Shown here one piece after another: positions 1 through 7,428 of a DNA stretch of 64,000 nt. The stretch covers positions 99,537-163,536 of the forward strand of contig JAQCEQ010000001.1 in the NCBI GenBank assembly GCA_027618565.1, written 5' to 3'. The translations under genes and the position numbers were made by a program. A model generated the notes under the pieces. That model was given only the letters and a program-made list of their open reading frames with translations. It was not told where the DNA came from and did not search any database. Source of the DNA: Planctomycetota bacterium. Lineage in GTDB: Bacteria; Planctomycetota; Phycisphaerae; Phycisphaerales; SM1A02. Each line of letters starts with the position of its first letter. Within the stretch, counting starts at the first letter, position 1.

Positions 1-215
1 ATGGTGACGGGGAGGATCGACCACAGCACGACATCGGGATGGAAGGCGACTTCCGAGAATCGCTGCGACCCACCCTCGGAGAAGAGCATGACCCCGGCCA
101 CCACCACCCAGACCGAGACGCAGGTGCAGAGGTACCCCAAGACGAAGAGAATGACCAGCCGCCCGGTGGAGCGTCGTGCGCGGTCTTGGTGCTCGAAGAA
201 TTGTGTAGACACCAT
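1..215 (-). CDS. M48 family metallopeptidase, N-terminal part (cut by window edge)
   Basis: Translating the minus strand from the ATG at 213-215 gives an open frame of 71 codons to the window edge. It begins MVSTQFFEHQDRARRSTGRL and continues into a hydrophobic helix (LVILFVLGYLCTCVSVWVVV). The FFEHQ-x-xARR-xTxRL start followed by a membrane helix is typical of membrane-bound M48 zinc proteases encoded beside LemA. The HExxH catalytic motif would lie outside the window, so activity cannot be judged. The gene starts 34 bases downstream of the lemA stop on the same strand, so the two are probably co-transcribed. Confidence 0.75.
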   Translation of the reverse strand, partial: MVSTQFFEHQDRARRSTGRLVILFVLGYLCTCVSVWVVVAGVMLFSEGGSQRFSEVAFHPDVVLWSILPVT

Positions 216-249
216 GCGAGGTCAGTCGCGCCCGCGAGTGGCGCCGAGG

Positions 250-873
250 TCAGAACCGGACAGTGGGCGATGCGCGCTCGGCAGCATCGGCCTGGAAGGG
301 AACCTGTTGCCTGAACCCAAACAGGCCCGCAAGCAGGTTGTTGGGGAAGACGACGATCATCTCATTGAATCGCATGACCGCGTCGTTGAAAGCCTGGCGC
401 GCGAAGGCGATGCGATTCTCAGTGCTGGAGAGTTCTTCCTGGACAGCCAGCATGTTCTGGTTGGCCTTGAGGTCGGGATACGCCTCGGCGACCGCGAGCA
501 AGCGGCCAAGCGCACCATCCATTCCAGCCATGGCTCGGTCCAGTTCCGCTGCCGCGGCGGGGTCCGTGGGGCGCTGGAGCCTGGACTGGAGTCCCTGGAC
601 GGCGGCGTTCCGCGCGGCAATCACATTGGCCAGGGTCTCGCGCTCGTGCGCCATGTAGCCCTTGGCCACCTCGATCAGGTTGGGAATGAGGTCAAAGCGG
701 CGCTTGAGCTGGACATCAATCTGCGCAAACGCATTGTCGCAGCGGACGCGAGCCCTCTGGATGCCGTTGTAGATGCCGATCACCACGAAGGCGAGGATGA
801 GGACCACCGCGGCAATCACCCCCGCGATGACCAAGCCACCAACGGCAAAGAAGTGGATTCCTGCGGATGCCAT
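250..873 (-). CDS. lemA: LemA family protein
   Basis: A 207-residue protein that starts MASAGIHFF, has one N-terminal membrane helix (about residues 8-32) and then the LemA helical domain. The signature stretch reads IYNGIQRARVRCDNAFAQID, followed by RFDLIPNLIEVAKGY and a conserved late block YPDLKANQNMLAVQEELSST with ENRIAFAR. The frame is open well upstream, but the ATG at 871-873 puts the membrane helix at the usual place and leaves a 53-base divergent gap to the helicase gene. LemA proteins are membrane-anchored with an exposed helical domain; their biochemical role is poorly defined, but pairing with an M48 protease, as here, is common. Confidence 0.9.
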   Translation of the reverse strand: MASAGIHFFAVGGLVIAGVIAAVVLILAFVVIGIYNGIQRARVRCDNAFAQIDVQLKRRFDLIPNLIEVAKGYMAHERETLANVIAARNAAVQGLQSRLQRPTDPAAAAELDRAMAGMDGALGRLLAVAEAYPDLKANQNMLAVQEELSSTENRIAFARQAFNDAVMRFNEMIVVFPNNLLAGLFGFRQQVPFQADAAERASPTVRF

Positions 874-926
874 GGGGAAATCGTACCGGCACACCGCCAC
901 GCAGCACCCACCACTAGCCTTGCGCC

Positions 927-2366
927 GTGTCTCTCCATTCCCGACTCCACCCCATCCTGCTGTCGCGACTGGACCAGCGCGGCCTAACCTCGCCCACACC
1001 CATCCAGAAGGTCGCACTCGCGCCGGCCTTGGCGGGTCGAGACATCCTGGCCATCGCGCCGACAGGGACCGGGAAGACGCTGGCCTACCTGCTGCCGGTT
1101 CTTGATGCGATCCTTCGAGACAAGCCGGCTTCAGGCAGGGCGCCGTCGGCGGGTGATCGACTGCGCGGATTGGTGCTGTGCCCCACACGGGAGCTGGCGA
1201 TGCAGGTGGCAGAGGAGGCGCGGTGGCTCACCAAGGGATCCGTGCTCGGGACGGGCGTGATCTACGGAAAAACACCCGTCCGTCCACAGCGCGCCATGCT
1301 CGAAGAGGGAGTGGACTTGGTGGTGGGGACGCCCGGGCGCCTGCGCGACCTCATCGACGACGGCTCGCTGCACACACACGCCATCACGCAGGTGGTGATC
1401 GACGAGGCGGATCGCATGTGGGACATGGGATTCGCGCCGCAAGTGTCGTGGATCTTGGGCCGACTTGGCACGGAGCGCCGGACGATCTGTTGCTCGGCCA
1501 CGCTCCCGGCGCAGGTGGAAGGTGAACTCTCCGGCGCGCTGCGGGACCCGGTGCGCGTGGAGGCCGCCCCCCCTAACACGCTTGCCCACGCGGAGCCGGG
1601 CACGCACCGGCGGTACGACATCACGGATCGCCAGAAGCCATCGCTCCTGATGGAGTGCGTGGAGGGACAGGGCCGCAAGGGCGTGGCGATCTACTGCCGC
1701 ACCCGACGGCGGGTGGTGTGGGTGGGAGAGGCGCTCGCACGACACGGACTGGCAGTGTCGATCCTCCACGGCGACATGTCGCAACGCGAGCGCACGCAAT
1801 CGCTCCGGCTCTTTGAGCAAGGGCAGACGCGGGTCCTCGTCGCCACCGATGTGGCCTCGCGCGGGCTGCACATCGCGCGCATCAAGTGCGTCGTCAACTA
1901 CGACGTCCCGCTCCTGCCCGAGGAGTTTGTGCATCGGGTGGGTCGAGCCGGCCACGGCGGCGGCGTGGCGGAGAGCCTCACCTTCGTCTCGCCCATCGAC
2001 ACGGACCGATGGGCGCGTGTGGAACGCCTGATCGAAGGCCGACTGGTGAAGTGCGAGGCACTTCCCAACGGGTTGGCCCGTTGGGGGCGAGATGTGTCCG
2101 GCACCGATGCACCTGACCCGGACCAGCGTGATGGCGAGAGGACGGTGCGCAAGGCGGGGGTCCAGAGCACGCGACCGCGGTTCAAGGATGGCCCACGAGT
2201 TGGCGGCGAGAGGCCGGGTCGCGCGAACCACGATGCCGGCAGGGATCGTGGTCGAACCTTTGGAGGCAAGGACACCAAGCCCGGCCGTGCCGCAAGAGCG
2301 CCGATTCAAGGCAATCCAGGCAAGGGCGTTCGCAAGCCCGGCAAGGGTTCAAGCACATCGAAGTAG
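927..2366 (+). CDS. DEAD-box ATP-dependent RNA helicase
   Basis: A 479-residue superfamily 2 helicase. Visible motifs in order: Q-motif glutamine in TPIQ, Walker A APTGTGKT (about residues 44-51), PTRELA, TPGR, IDEAD (about 156-160), SAT, then the second RecA lobe with DVASRGLHI and HRVGRAGHGG (about 335). A basic, low-complexity tail rich in Arg, Lys and Gly follows from about residue 390, the usual RNA-contacting extension of RhlE-like enzymes. The start is a GTG at 927; no better ATG lies nearby. DEAD-box proteins unwind short RNA duplexes in ribosome assembly or mRNA decay; which substrate applies here is not visible. It converges on the small membrane-protein gene downstream. Confidence 0.92.
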   Translation: MSLHSRLHPILLSRLDQRGLTSPTPIQKVALAPALAGRDILAIAPTGTGKTLAYLLPVLDAILRDKPASGRAPSAGDRLRGLVLCPTRELAMQVAEEARWLTKGSVLGTGVIYGKTPVRPQRAMLEEGVDLVVGTPGRLRDLIDDGSLHTHAITQVVIDEADRMWDMGFAPQVSWILGRLGTERRTICCSATLPAQVEGELSGALRDPVRVEAAPPNTLAHAEPGTHRRYDITDRQKPSLLMECVEGQGRKGVAIYCRTRRRVVWVGEALARHGLAVSILHGDMSQRERTQSLRLFEQGQTRVLVATDVASRGLHIARIKCVVNYDVPLLPEEFVHRVGRAGHGGGVAESLTFVSPIDTDRWARVERLIEGRLVKCEALPNGLARWGRDVSGTDAPDPDQRDGERTVRKAGVQSTRPRFKDGPRVGGERPGRANHDAGRDRGRTFGGKDTKPGRAARAPIQGNPGKGVRKPGKGSSTSK

Positions 2367-2387
2367 TTGTCCCCCACAGGCGCTCGC

Positions 2388-2636
2388 TCAGCCGCCGGGG
2401 ATCGCAGGCAGTGCCCACTCAAGGACGGCCCAGATGCCCACACCGAGCAGCGCCATGACGACCAAGCTGGTAGTCGTCATCCCGACAACCTCACGCCAGT
2501 AGCGGGAGAGGTCCGCGCAGTGACACGCGCGGTGCACCATCGCGATTCCCAGGGTGAGCGGCACGATGAGAAGCCACCACAACGGACCAAGGGTGCCGGA
2601 TGGCTCCAGGAACGGAATCCAGGCAAGCCAAGTCAT
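2388..2636 (-). CDS. Small membrane protein, function unknown
   Basis: An 82-residue protein with two predicted membrane helices (about residues 18-34 and 52-75) and a short loop containing CHCADLSRYW. I do not recognise a family. It is the second gene of a two-gene minus-strand unit: its ATG overlaps the TGA of the upstream membrane-protein gene in an ATGA tetranucleotide at 2633-2636, which supports translational coupling and the chosen start. The two probably act together at the inner membrane. Confidence 0.7.
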   Translation of the reverse strand: MTWLAWIPFLEPSGTLGPLWWLLIVPLTLGIAMVHRACHCADLSRYWREVVGMTTTSLVVMALLGVGIWAVLEWALPAIPGG

Positions 2637-3106
2637 CGTGTCGGCTCCTCAAACTCACGGGGGGGGCGCGTGACGGCATCCAGGATCACCACAAGATTCA
2701 GGAGCCCGGCGAGGGCGCAGTAGAGAGTCCCAATCTCGTTGGCGTAGGTGATTCCCTTGAGCGAACTCACTCTGGGGTCCGGTCCGCGATTGACGGTGGA
2801 AGCGGGGGGGGTCGGGACCAGCTCGCCTACCGCTCCCGAGCGCAGGTAACTGTCGTTCACCCAATCGGCGGCGAAGGCAATTGGACCCGTGCAGGCCTGG
2901 AGATAGAACCAAAGCCGATCCTCCTTGCGGTCCACGCAGTCCACGCCACCGATCAGGATCCCGCCCAGGAACAACCCCAGGACGCCAGCCATCGCCAGGA
3001 GTCCCCGTTTGAGGTGACCCAGCGATATCTGTCCGGCTCCGGGCAGCAGCAAACCCAGCACGGCGGCAGGGAGGTTCAGGGGATGGTCTTCGTCATTCGA
3101 GGACAT
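2633..3106 (-). CDS. Planctomycete-type integral membrane protein (DUF6677-like)
   Basis: A 157-residue membrane protein read from the ATG at 3104-3106 (MSSNDEDHPLN). The first part, LPAAVLGLLLPGAGQISLGH then KRGLLAMAGVLGLFLGGILIGG, has the PGxGQxxxG turn followed by a KRG and a long hydrophobic segment, as in TM2-like and planctomycete DUF6677 proteins. A central soluble loop and a last helix near residues 130-147 follow. The open frame extends 11 codons upstream, but the chosen start gives a compact N-terminus. It is divergent from the gene at 3197 and overlaps the downstream gene by four bases. Function is unknown; the family name is recalled, not searched. Confidence 0.72.
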   Translation of the reverse strand: MSSNDEDHPLNLPAAVLGLLLPGAGQISLGHLKRGLLAMAGVLGLFLGGILIGGVDCVDRKEDRLWFYLQACTGPIAFAADWVNDSYLRSGAVGELVPTPPASTVNRGPDPRVSSLKGITYANEIGTLYCALAGLLNLVVILDAVTRPPREFEEPTR

Positions 3107-3196
3107 GCCGATGCCGTGGGTGGCGCGGGCAAGGTACACGAATCATTCCCCTACACTCCGGTCCCGGTTCCCAAGCCAGACACCAAGGCTCCTTCG

Positions 3197-3598
3197 ATGA
3201 CCAAGCACAACGAGACCCCAAGCCCACAGGACGCGAAGAGCGATGGCGTGATCGACCGCCGCGGCGGCATCGACCGCCGCGACATCGAGCCCGCCAGTCC
3301 CACCAATCTGGAGCGACGCCGCGGACCGGGCCGACGCCTGACGGACTTCATCAAGACCGCCGAGGAAGGGGAGATGAATCGCGAGCAGTACATGTTCCTG
3401 CTGGCGATCGAGGCGTTCAAGCGCGTGAACCAGAAAGCCTTCCCGTCCTGGACGGATGTCTTGGAGGTGGTCCGAAAGCTGGGCTATCGGAAGACGATGC
3501 CCACAGAACTCAACTTGGGGAGCCGGGCGCAGGATTGGACCGAGCGCCCAGATGCCGACAGTGCCGTCAACAAGGAAGCTCAGGGTTCGGAGGAGTGA
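3197..3598 (+). CDS. Conserved small cytoplasmic protein, function unknown
   Basis: A 133-residue protein starting MTKHNETPSPQ. It has an Arg-rich N-terminal third with repeated DRRGGIDRRD and ERRRGPGRR blocks, then a helical region reading MNREQYMFLLAIEAFKR and SWTDVLEVVRKLGYRK, and a polar tail. The second half looks well conserved and probably folds as a small helical domain; the basic part could bind nucleic acid, which is inference from charge only. No catalytic motif is visible. The frame is open further upstream, but that extension has no plausible coding character. The gene is divergent from the DUF6677-like gene, about 90 bases away. Confidence 0.7.
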   Translation: MTKHNETPSPQDAKSDGVIDRRGGIDRRDIEPASPTNLERRRGPGRRLTDFIKTAEEGEMNREQYMFLLAIEAFKRVNQKAFPSWTDVLEVVRKLGYRKTMPTELNLGSRAQDWTERPDADSAVNKEAQGSEE

Positions 3599-3659
3599 GC
3601 TGGGCTCGGCTCCCTGACGAAATCTGACCCCGGAACCCGGACTCCAAGGGGGTTTCCGC

Positions 3660-3920
3660 TCATTTCTTGAAGTGGTCGGCGTTGATCTGGATGTACTGGC
3701 GCCACTCCTCGGGAAGGTCATCCGCCGGGAAAATGGCATGAACCGGGCACTCGTCCACGCAGAGGCCGCAATCGATGCACGTGTCGGGGTCGATGAAGAG
3801 TTGAGTTGCGGCGGCGTGACCACCCGCGGACTTGATGGGGTGGATGCAGTCCACGGGGCAGACATCGACGCAGGAGGCGTCCTTCGTCCCGATGCATGGT
3901 TCGGCAATGATGTGGGGCAT
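3660..3920 (-). CDS. fdxA: Seven-iron-type ferredoxin (FdxA-like)
   Basis: An 86-residue ferredoxin. The N-terminal cluster motif is Cys9-x7-Cys17-x3-Cys21-x3-Cys25 (CIGTKDASCVDVCPVDCIHP). The second is CIDCGLCVDECP around residues 46-57, followed by the conserved tail PEEWRQYIQINADHF. This spacing matches the [3Fe-4S][4Fe-4S] ferredoxins of the Azotobacter FdI/Thermus type and the closely similar Bacillus proteins, so the exact cluster content is uncertain. It is a soluble cytoplasmic electron carrier; its partner enzyme cannot be told from the neighbours. The start ATG fixes the usual short N-terminus MPHIIAEPC. Confidence 0.92.
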   Translation of the reverse strand: MPHIIAEPCIGTKDASCVDVCPVDCIHPIKSAGGHAAATQLFIDPDTCIDCGLCVDECPVHAIFPADDLPEEWRQYIQINADHFKK

Positions 3921-4034
3921 GGGGAAGGAAAGTCTATGGGAATGGGGATTCCCGCTCAGCGACAGGGTCCAGAAACACCGCGAGCCGACCCAATGGGGCG
4001 GCTCGAGGTGTCAATGCTGATGAACAGCGAAGGA

Positions 4035-4136
4035 CTACTTCCTCTTCTTCGCGGTCTTCTTCTTCGCAGCCTTCTTCTTCGCAGCCTTCTTGGCCGGCTT
4101 CTTAGCGGCCTTCTTTGCAGCCTTCTTCTTCGCCAT
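4035..4136 (-). CDS. Histone H1-like Ala/Lys-rich mini-protein
   Basis: A 33-residue peptide built almost only of Lys and Ala in AAKK-type repeats with one Pro, ending KKTAKKRK. It is like the C-terminal tail of eukaryotic linker histones and the Lys-rich nucleoid proteins of many planctomycetes. It is too short for most gene finders, but a clear ribosome binding site (AAGGAG, eight bases before the ATG at 4134-4136) and a highly structured leader support expression. Such peptides bind DNA or RNA through charge; a nucleoid role is inference. The leader between 4137 and 4200 can form a pseudoknot, described separately. Confidence 0.8.
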   Translation of the reverse strand: MAKKKAAKKAAKKPAKKAAKKKAAKKKTAKKRK

Positions 4137-4155
4137 GAGAATGGCTCCTTTATGT

Positions 4156-4200
4156 GTTACGCAAGAGTCGGAGAGTTGCGGACCTGCGTAACGAGGTCCG
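4156..4200 (-). promoter_or_regulatory. Candidate pseudoknot in the leader of the histone-like gene
   Basis: Read on the minus strand, a perfect 7-bp hairpin (CGGACCT at 4200-4194, AGGTCCG at 4185-4179) encloses an 8-base loop CGTTACGC. Seven loop bases (GTTACGC) are perfectly complementary to GCGTAAC at 4162-4156, 16 bases further downstream and only a few bases before the AAGGAG ribosome binding site. This is the geometry of an H-type pseudoknot next to a start site, as in some translational riboswitches and autoregulated ribosomal-protein messages. Structure is seen in the sequence; a regulatory role is inferred. Confidence 0.5.
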
Positions 4201-4311
4201 AACTGACAATGTTGTAGCGTTATCGACCGACGGTTGGGAAGGGCTTCACGAAAAAAAACACAAAGAATTTTTTTAAAGTCTCGACGCCCCCAAGAGAGAT
4301 CGACCCGAATC

Positions 4312-5064
4312 ATGCATGCGACCCAACCACGCAACACTCCAACTCCCCCACTGCGCGTGTTCCTCCAGGGAGCAACGGGCCGGATGGGAACTCAGGTTCG
4401 GTCCGCAATCGAACGCTCCAATGGAGCGGTGGTGCTCGTCGGGACTGGGTCAACGCAGGCGATTGTCGGAGGAGGCGCAGGTGGTGAGACGCCCGACGTG
4501 ATCATCGATTTTTCCTCGGAGGTGGGTGCCGTGGCGGCCGCGGGGATCTCCCTAGCCCACCGGACTCCGCTCCTGGTGGCCACCACCGGCCTGAGCGATG
4601 CCGCAAGATCCGAAGTGCTTGCGGTTGCGCTGGTTGCGCCTGTGATGCTGGCGCCAAACACCAGCCTTGGCGTGGCCGTCATGAGGCGGCTGGTGCGTGA
4701 AGCCGCGCGGTGCCTGCCACGGTTCTCCATCACCATCTCGGAGACGCACCACACGCGAAAGAGGGACCGGCCAAGCGGCACCGCACTGTCACTTGCCGAG
4801 GCGGCTCGTGAAGGGGGCAACCGGTCGCCATCGAGGGACGAGATCGAGGTGATCCGAGAGGGGGAGGTCATCGGCCACCATGAGGTCCATCTCACGGGAT
4901 CGTTCGAGCGACTCTCGCTGGTCCACGACGCCCAGGATCGGGCCCTCTTCGCGGAAGGCGCGCTCCACCTGGCGGCGTGGCTGGTCAAACAGCCGCCTGG
5001 AGCGTGGACACCAGATGACTGGCTGGACAGCGGGGGGCATGGTCGCCTATCAACGACACCATGA
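4312..5064 (+). CDS. dapB: 4-hydroxy-tetrahydrodipicolinate reductase
   Basis: A 250-residue enzyme of the diaminopimelate/lysine pathway; it reduces the DapA product with NAD(P)H in the cytoplasm. Visible landmarks: nucleotide-binding GATGRMG (residues 19-25), VIIDFSSEVG, the substrate loop LAPNTSLGV, and the catalytic block ETHHTRKRDRPSGTA (about 144-158) with the conserved His pair, Lys150 and SGTA. The late block REGEVIGHHEV and a C-terminal FAEGALHLAAWL also fit DapB. The frame is open upstream, but the ATG at 4312 gives the normal start; the earlier codons read through AT-rich promoter sequence. The stop overlaps the next start in ATGA (5061-5064), so the two genes are coupled. Confidence 0.93.
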   Translation: MHATQPRNTPTPPLRVFLQGATGRMGTQVRSAIERSNGAVVLVGTGSTQAIVGGGAGGETPDVIIDFSSEVGAVAAAGISLAHRTPLLVATTGLSDAARSEVLAVALVAPVMLAPNTSLGVAVMRRLVREAARCLPRFSITISETHHTRKRDRPSGTALSLAEAAREGGNRSPSRDEIEVIREGEVIGHHEVHLTGSFERLSLVHDAQDRALFAEGALHLAAWLVKQPPGAWTPDDWLDSGGHGRLSTTP

Positions 5065-6377
5065 CGACCGTCGCCAAGACTGCCGCCGGTTCCAGGCCCA
5101 TTCTGGTGCGGAAGCTCCCGTGCGGCGCGACCGTGGCCATCGAGGAGAACAATTCGCTTCGGTCGTGCGCCATAGAGTTCTTGTTTCCCGGAGGGGCGGG
5201 GCGAGATCCGGTCGGCGCGCAGGGCGAAGGGGTCAGTGCGCTCCTGTCGGAACTAGTGCAACGAGGGGCAGGAAAACGGTCGTCGCGCGAGTTTGCGGAT
5301 GCGCTGGAGATGATCGGTGCCAGCGCCTCGGCGGGGAGCCATAGCGACGCCACGGACCTCGGAGGTTCGTGCCTCAGTGAGCACGCGGCCGACCTGCTTG
5401 AGCTGCAGTTTGACATGGTTCGCCGCCCCTGGATCGCCGACGCCGAGGTGGAGCCCGCCCGGTCGCTGGCGCTGCAGGCGATTCGGTCGATCCAGGACTC
5501 GCCACCATCGATCGGCGGCTACGCATTGCGCACGCGGGTGATGCCGCCGCCGCTCAACCGGACCGGGCTTGGACACCCGGATGGGCTGGCGCGATGGGAT
5601 GGATCATCCCTGCGCGAGTGGTGGGCCAAACACGTGGGTGGCCAGGGTGCCTCGATCACCGTGGCCGGTGGCGTCGATGCCGGAGCCATCCTGGACACCC
5701 TCTCCCGCCTGACCGACGGCTGGACGGGTCAAAGCGAGCACGCGCCGCTCGGCACGATCCCGCGACGCGGGCGCCAGCACATCACCTACCCTGCCGCGCA
5801 GACGATCATGCTGCTGGGCCGGCCGAGCGCCACCACCAGCGACCCCAATCTCCTGGCGATAAAGGTCATCGTGCACATCATCGGTGGCAGTTCCAGCAGT
5901 CGCCTCTTCACGGAGGTGCGCGAGCGCCGCGGCCTCTGCTACGGGATTGGCATGAGCCAGCGAGCCGGCCTTCGCGCTGGAATGACCGTGGTGGAGGCGG
6001 CCAGCACGCCAGCCCGAGCACCGGAGACACTGGCGCGGATTCGCGAGGAGTTGGGCCGGGTGGGAGGTGGCGTCACCCGTGAGGAGTTTACGGTCGCGAT
6101 GACGGGCTTCAAGACCGCGCTGGTATTCGCCGGCGAGAGCGCGGGGTCACGGGTGGGAAGCATGATGTCCGACCTCATCCGCGGCATCGAGCCGCGTTCG
6201 CTGGCGATGATCGCCGCCGAAGTGGACGCACTAACGCTGGACGGCATCAACGAGGTGGCGGCGAGGCGCTTCGGCGAGGAGTGGCTCAATGAATTCTCGG
6301 TCACCACCGTCGGCCCCGAGGATCCCTTTGCCACGGGCGAACTGGGGTGGTCCGTTCCTATACTGGAGTCCCCATGA
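5061..6377 (+). CDS. M16-family (insulinase-like) protein, probably non-catalytic subunit
   Basis: A 438-residue protein with the two-lobe M16B architecture. The C-terminal lobe carries GGSSSSRLFTEVRERRGLCY, the Arg/Tyr motif of the non-catalytic half of these proteases. In the N-terminal lobe the place where HxxEH should be (about residues 53-66) reads GAQGEGVSALLSEL, so the zinc-binding histidines and glutamate are missing. M16B peptidases often work as pairs of a catalytic and an inactive subunit, but no catalytic partner is encoded next to it. It is translationally coupled to dapB upstream and to a small conserved gene downstream (overlap at 6374-6377). No signal peptide is visible, so it is probably cytoplasmic. 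Confidence 0.85.
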   Translation: MTTVAKTAAGSRPILVRKLPCGATVAIEENNSLRSCAIEFLFPGGAGRDPVGAQGEGVSALLSELVQRGAGKRSSREFADALEMIGASASAGSHSDATDLGGSCLSEHAADLLELQFDMVRRPWIADAEVEPARSLALQAIRSIQDSPPSIGGYALRTRVMPPPLNRTGLGHPDGLARWDGSSLREWWAKHVGGQGASITVAGGVDAGAILDTLSRLTDGWTGQSEHAPLGTIPRRGRQHITYPAAQTIMLLGRPSATTSDPNLLAIKVIVHIIGGSSSSRLFTEVRERRGLCYGIGMSQRAGLRAGMTVVEAASTPARAPETLARIREELGRVGGGVTREEFTVAMTGFKTALVFAGESAGSRVGSMMSDLIRGIEPRSLAMIAAEVDALTLDGINEVAARRFGEEWLNEFSVTTVGPEDPFATGELGWSVPILESP

Positions 6378-6640
6378 CCGAGTTGCCCGGACATGCAGTG
6401 ACCACCATCACCCCCGGTTCCCGGGTGCGCGTCACGCAGCAGTTCCCGCAAGTGGACCAGGTCTGGACCACCACCATCGAAGGCACGGTGATTCGATTCC
6501 GGCAGGCCAAGACAGGTGCGTGGTTTGCCCACGCGCACGACGATCAGCTCTGGCTGGATCGACTCGATCTGCGGAAGGAAGACGGCGAGATTGTGACGCT
6601 CAACCTGGATCGGTATTCGTCGATCGAACCGCTCGGGTGA
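6374..6640 (+). CDS. Small conserved hypothetical protein
   Basis: An 88-residue protein starting MTELPGHAV at the ATG overlapping the previous stop (ATGA at 6374-6377). It looks like a small beta-rich fold: TPGSRVRVTQQF, then TIEGTVIRFRQAKTGAWFAH, then KEDGEIVTLNLDRYSS. The pattern resembles SH3-like small domains, but no family is recognised. The start follows from the overlap; an upstream in-frame start at 6347 would add nine codons inside the M16 gene. Its role is unknown; position suggests co-expression with dapB and the M16-like gene. Confidence 0.72.
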   Translation: MTELPGHAVTTITPGSRVRVTQQFPQVDQVWTTTIEGTVIRFRQAKTGAWFAHAHDDQLWLDRLDLRKEDGEIVTLNLDRYSSIEPLG

Positions 6641-6666
6641 CTGGCACTCGCGGGGAGCCCCTGGAG

Positions 6667-6690
6667 GCGGGCTAGCGGGCTAGCGGGCTA
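6667..6690. repeat. Three tandem copies of GCGGGCTA across a stop codon
   Basis: Three exact 8-base units lie between the convergent genes ending at 6640 and 6688. The last CTA is the TAG stop of the minus-strand PDZ lipoprotein gene, so unit gain or loss would change only the 3' flank, not the protein. It is a simple slippage-prone tract. Confidence 0.85.
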
Positions 6691-7389
6691 GTGGGGTTGT
6701 GCGGAAGACCGGATCGGTGCCGACGGCAGCGGCTGGAGTCGCCACGCCGCAAGCGTGACCAGGACTTCGCGTCGCTCTCCGGCGTGTTCCAGAGTGAACG
6801 CGATTGTGGAGCCAGGGGTGGCCTGGGCGAGGCGGGAGCGAATGACCTCGGGTGATGCGTTGGCGTCGCCATCCACCTTGACGATGAGGTCGTGCTCGTG
6901 CAGGCCAGCCGCCGCGGCGGGGCTTCCGGCGAGCACGGGGCCGACCTCAGCGACCAGCTTGGGGTCCAGCCGGAGGTGCGACGCCAGCGATGGAGACACC
7001 CACCGCAACTGCGCGCCAAGGAAGGAGCGTGGGCGGTGCTGCGTGGGCGGAGCGGGGAGCACGAAGCGCTTCACGACGATGCCGTCGTGCCCAAGCACCT
7101 CGATCGCATCCGGCTCGCGGCGCAGGTTTTGGTCTGGGATGCGCTTGCCGTTGAAGAAGACTTCGTCGCCCTGCTCCGAGAAGACCACATCCCAATTCGC
7201 ACCCTGCTCCGCCGGGCTGGTCACGACGATGGCGGGAGTGGCGTCCGTGGATCGAGCCAAGCCAGCTTCCTGGGTCTCACCGGCGTGAGGACCCGGCGCT
7301 GCACCTGGATCCATCGAATCAAAGGCTCGGCACCCCGAGAGCGCGAATGCCGTGCCGAGTACCACTGTCGCGAGGCGAGCTGAGGACAT
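6688..7389 (-). CDS. PDZ-domain lipoprotein
   Basis: A 233-residue exported protein. The N-terminus is a lipoprotein signal with lipobox ALSGC, so Cys20 should be lipidated. After a low-complexity linker (to about residue 60) comes a region of unknown fold and then a PDZ domain (about 120-215), recognisable by FLGAQLRWVSPSLASHLRLD, the GSPAAAAGLHEHDLIVKVDG core and AQATPGSTIAFTLEHAGERR. PDZ domains bind protein C-termini or internal beta strands, usually in envelope proteolysis; no protease domain is present here, so it may be an adaptor. It is the last gene of a minus-strand group of exported proteins. Confidence 0.85.
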   Translation of the reverse strand: MSSARLATVVLGTAFALSGCRAFDSMDPGAAPGPHAGETQEAGLARSTDATPAIVVTSPAEQGANWDVVFSEQGDEVFFNGKRIPDQNLRREPDAIEVLGHDGIVVKRFVLPAPPTQHRPRSFLGAQLRWVSPSLASHLRLDPKLVAEVGPVLAGSPAAAAGLHEHDLIVKVDGDANASPEVIRSRLAQATPGSTIAFTLEHAGERREVLVTLAAWRLQPLPSAPIRSSAQPH

Positions 7390-7428
7390 CAGGGGATGGT
7401 ACGGGTGGCGCGGGTCGTGACGGCGATC

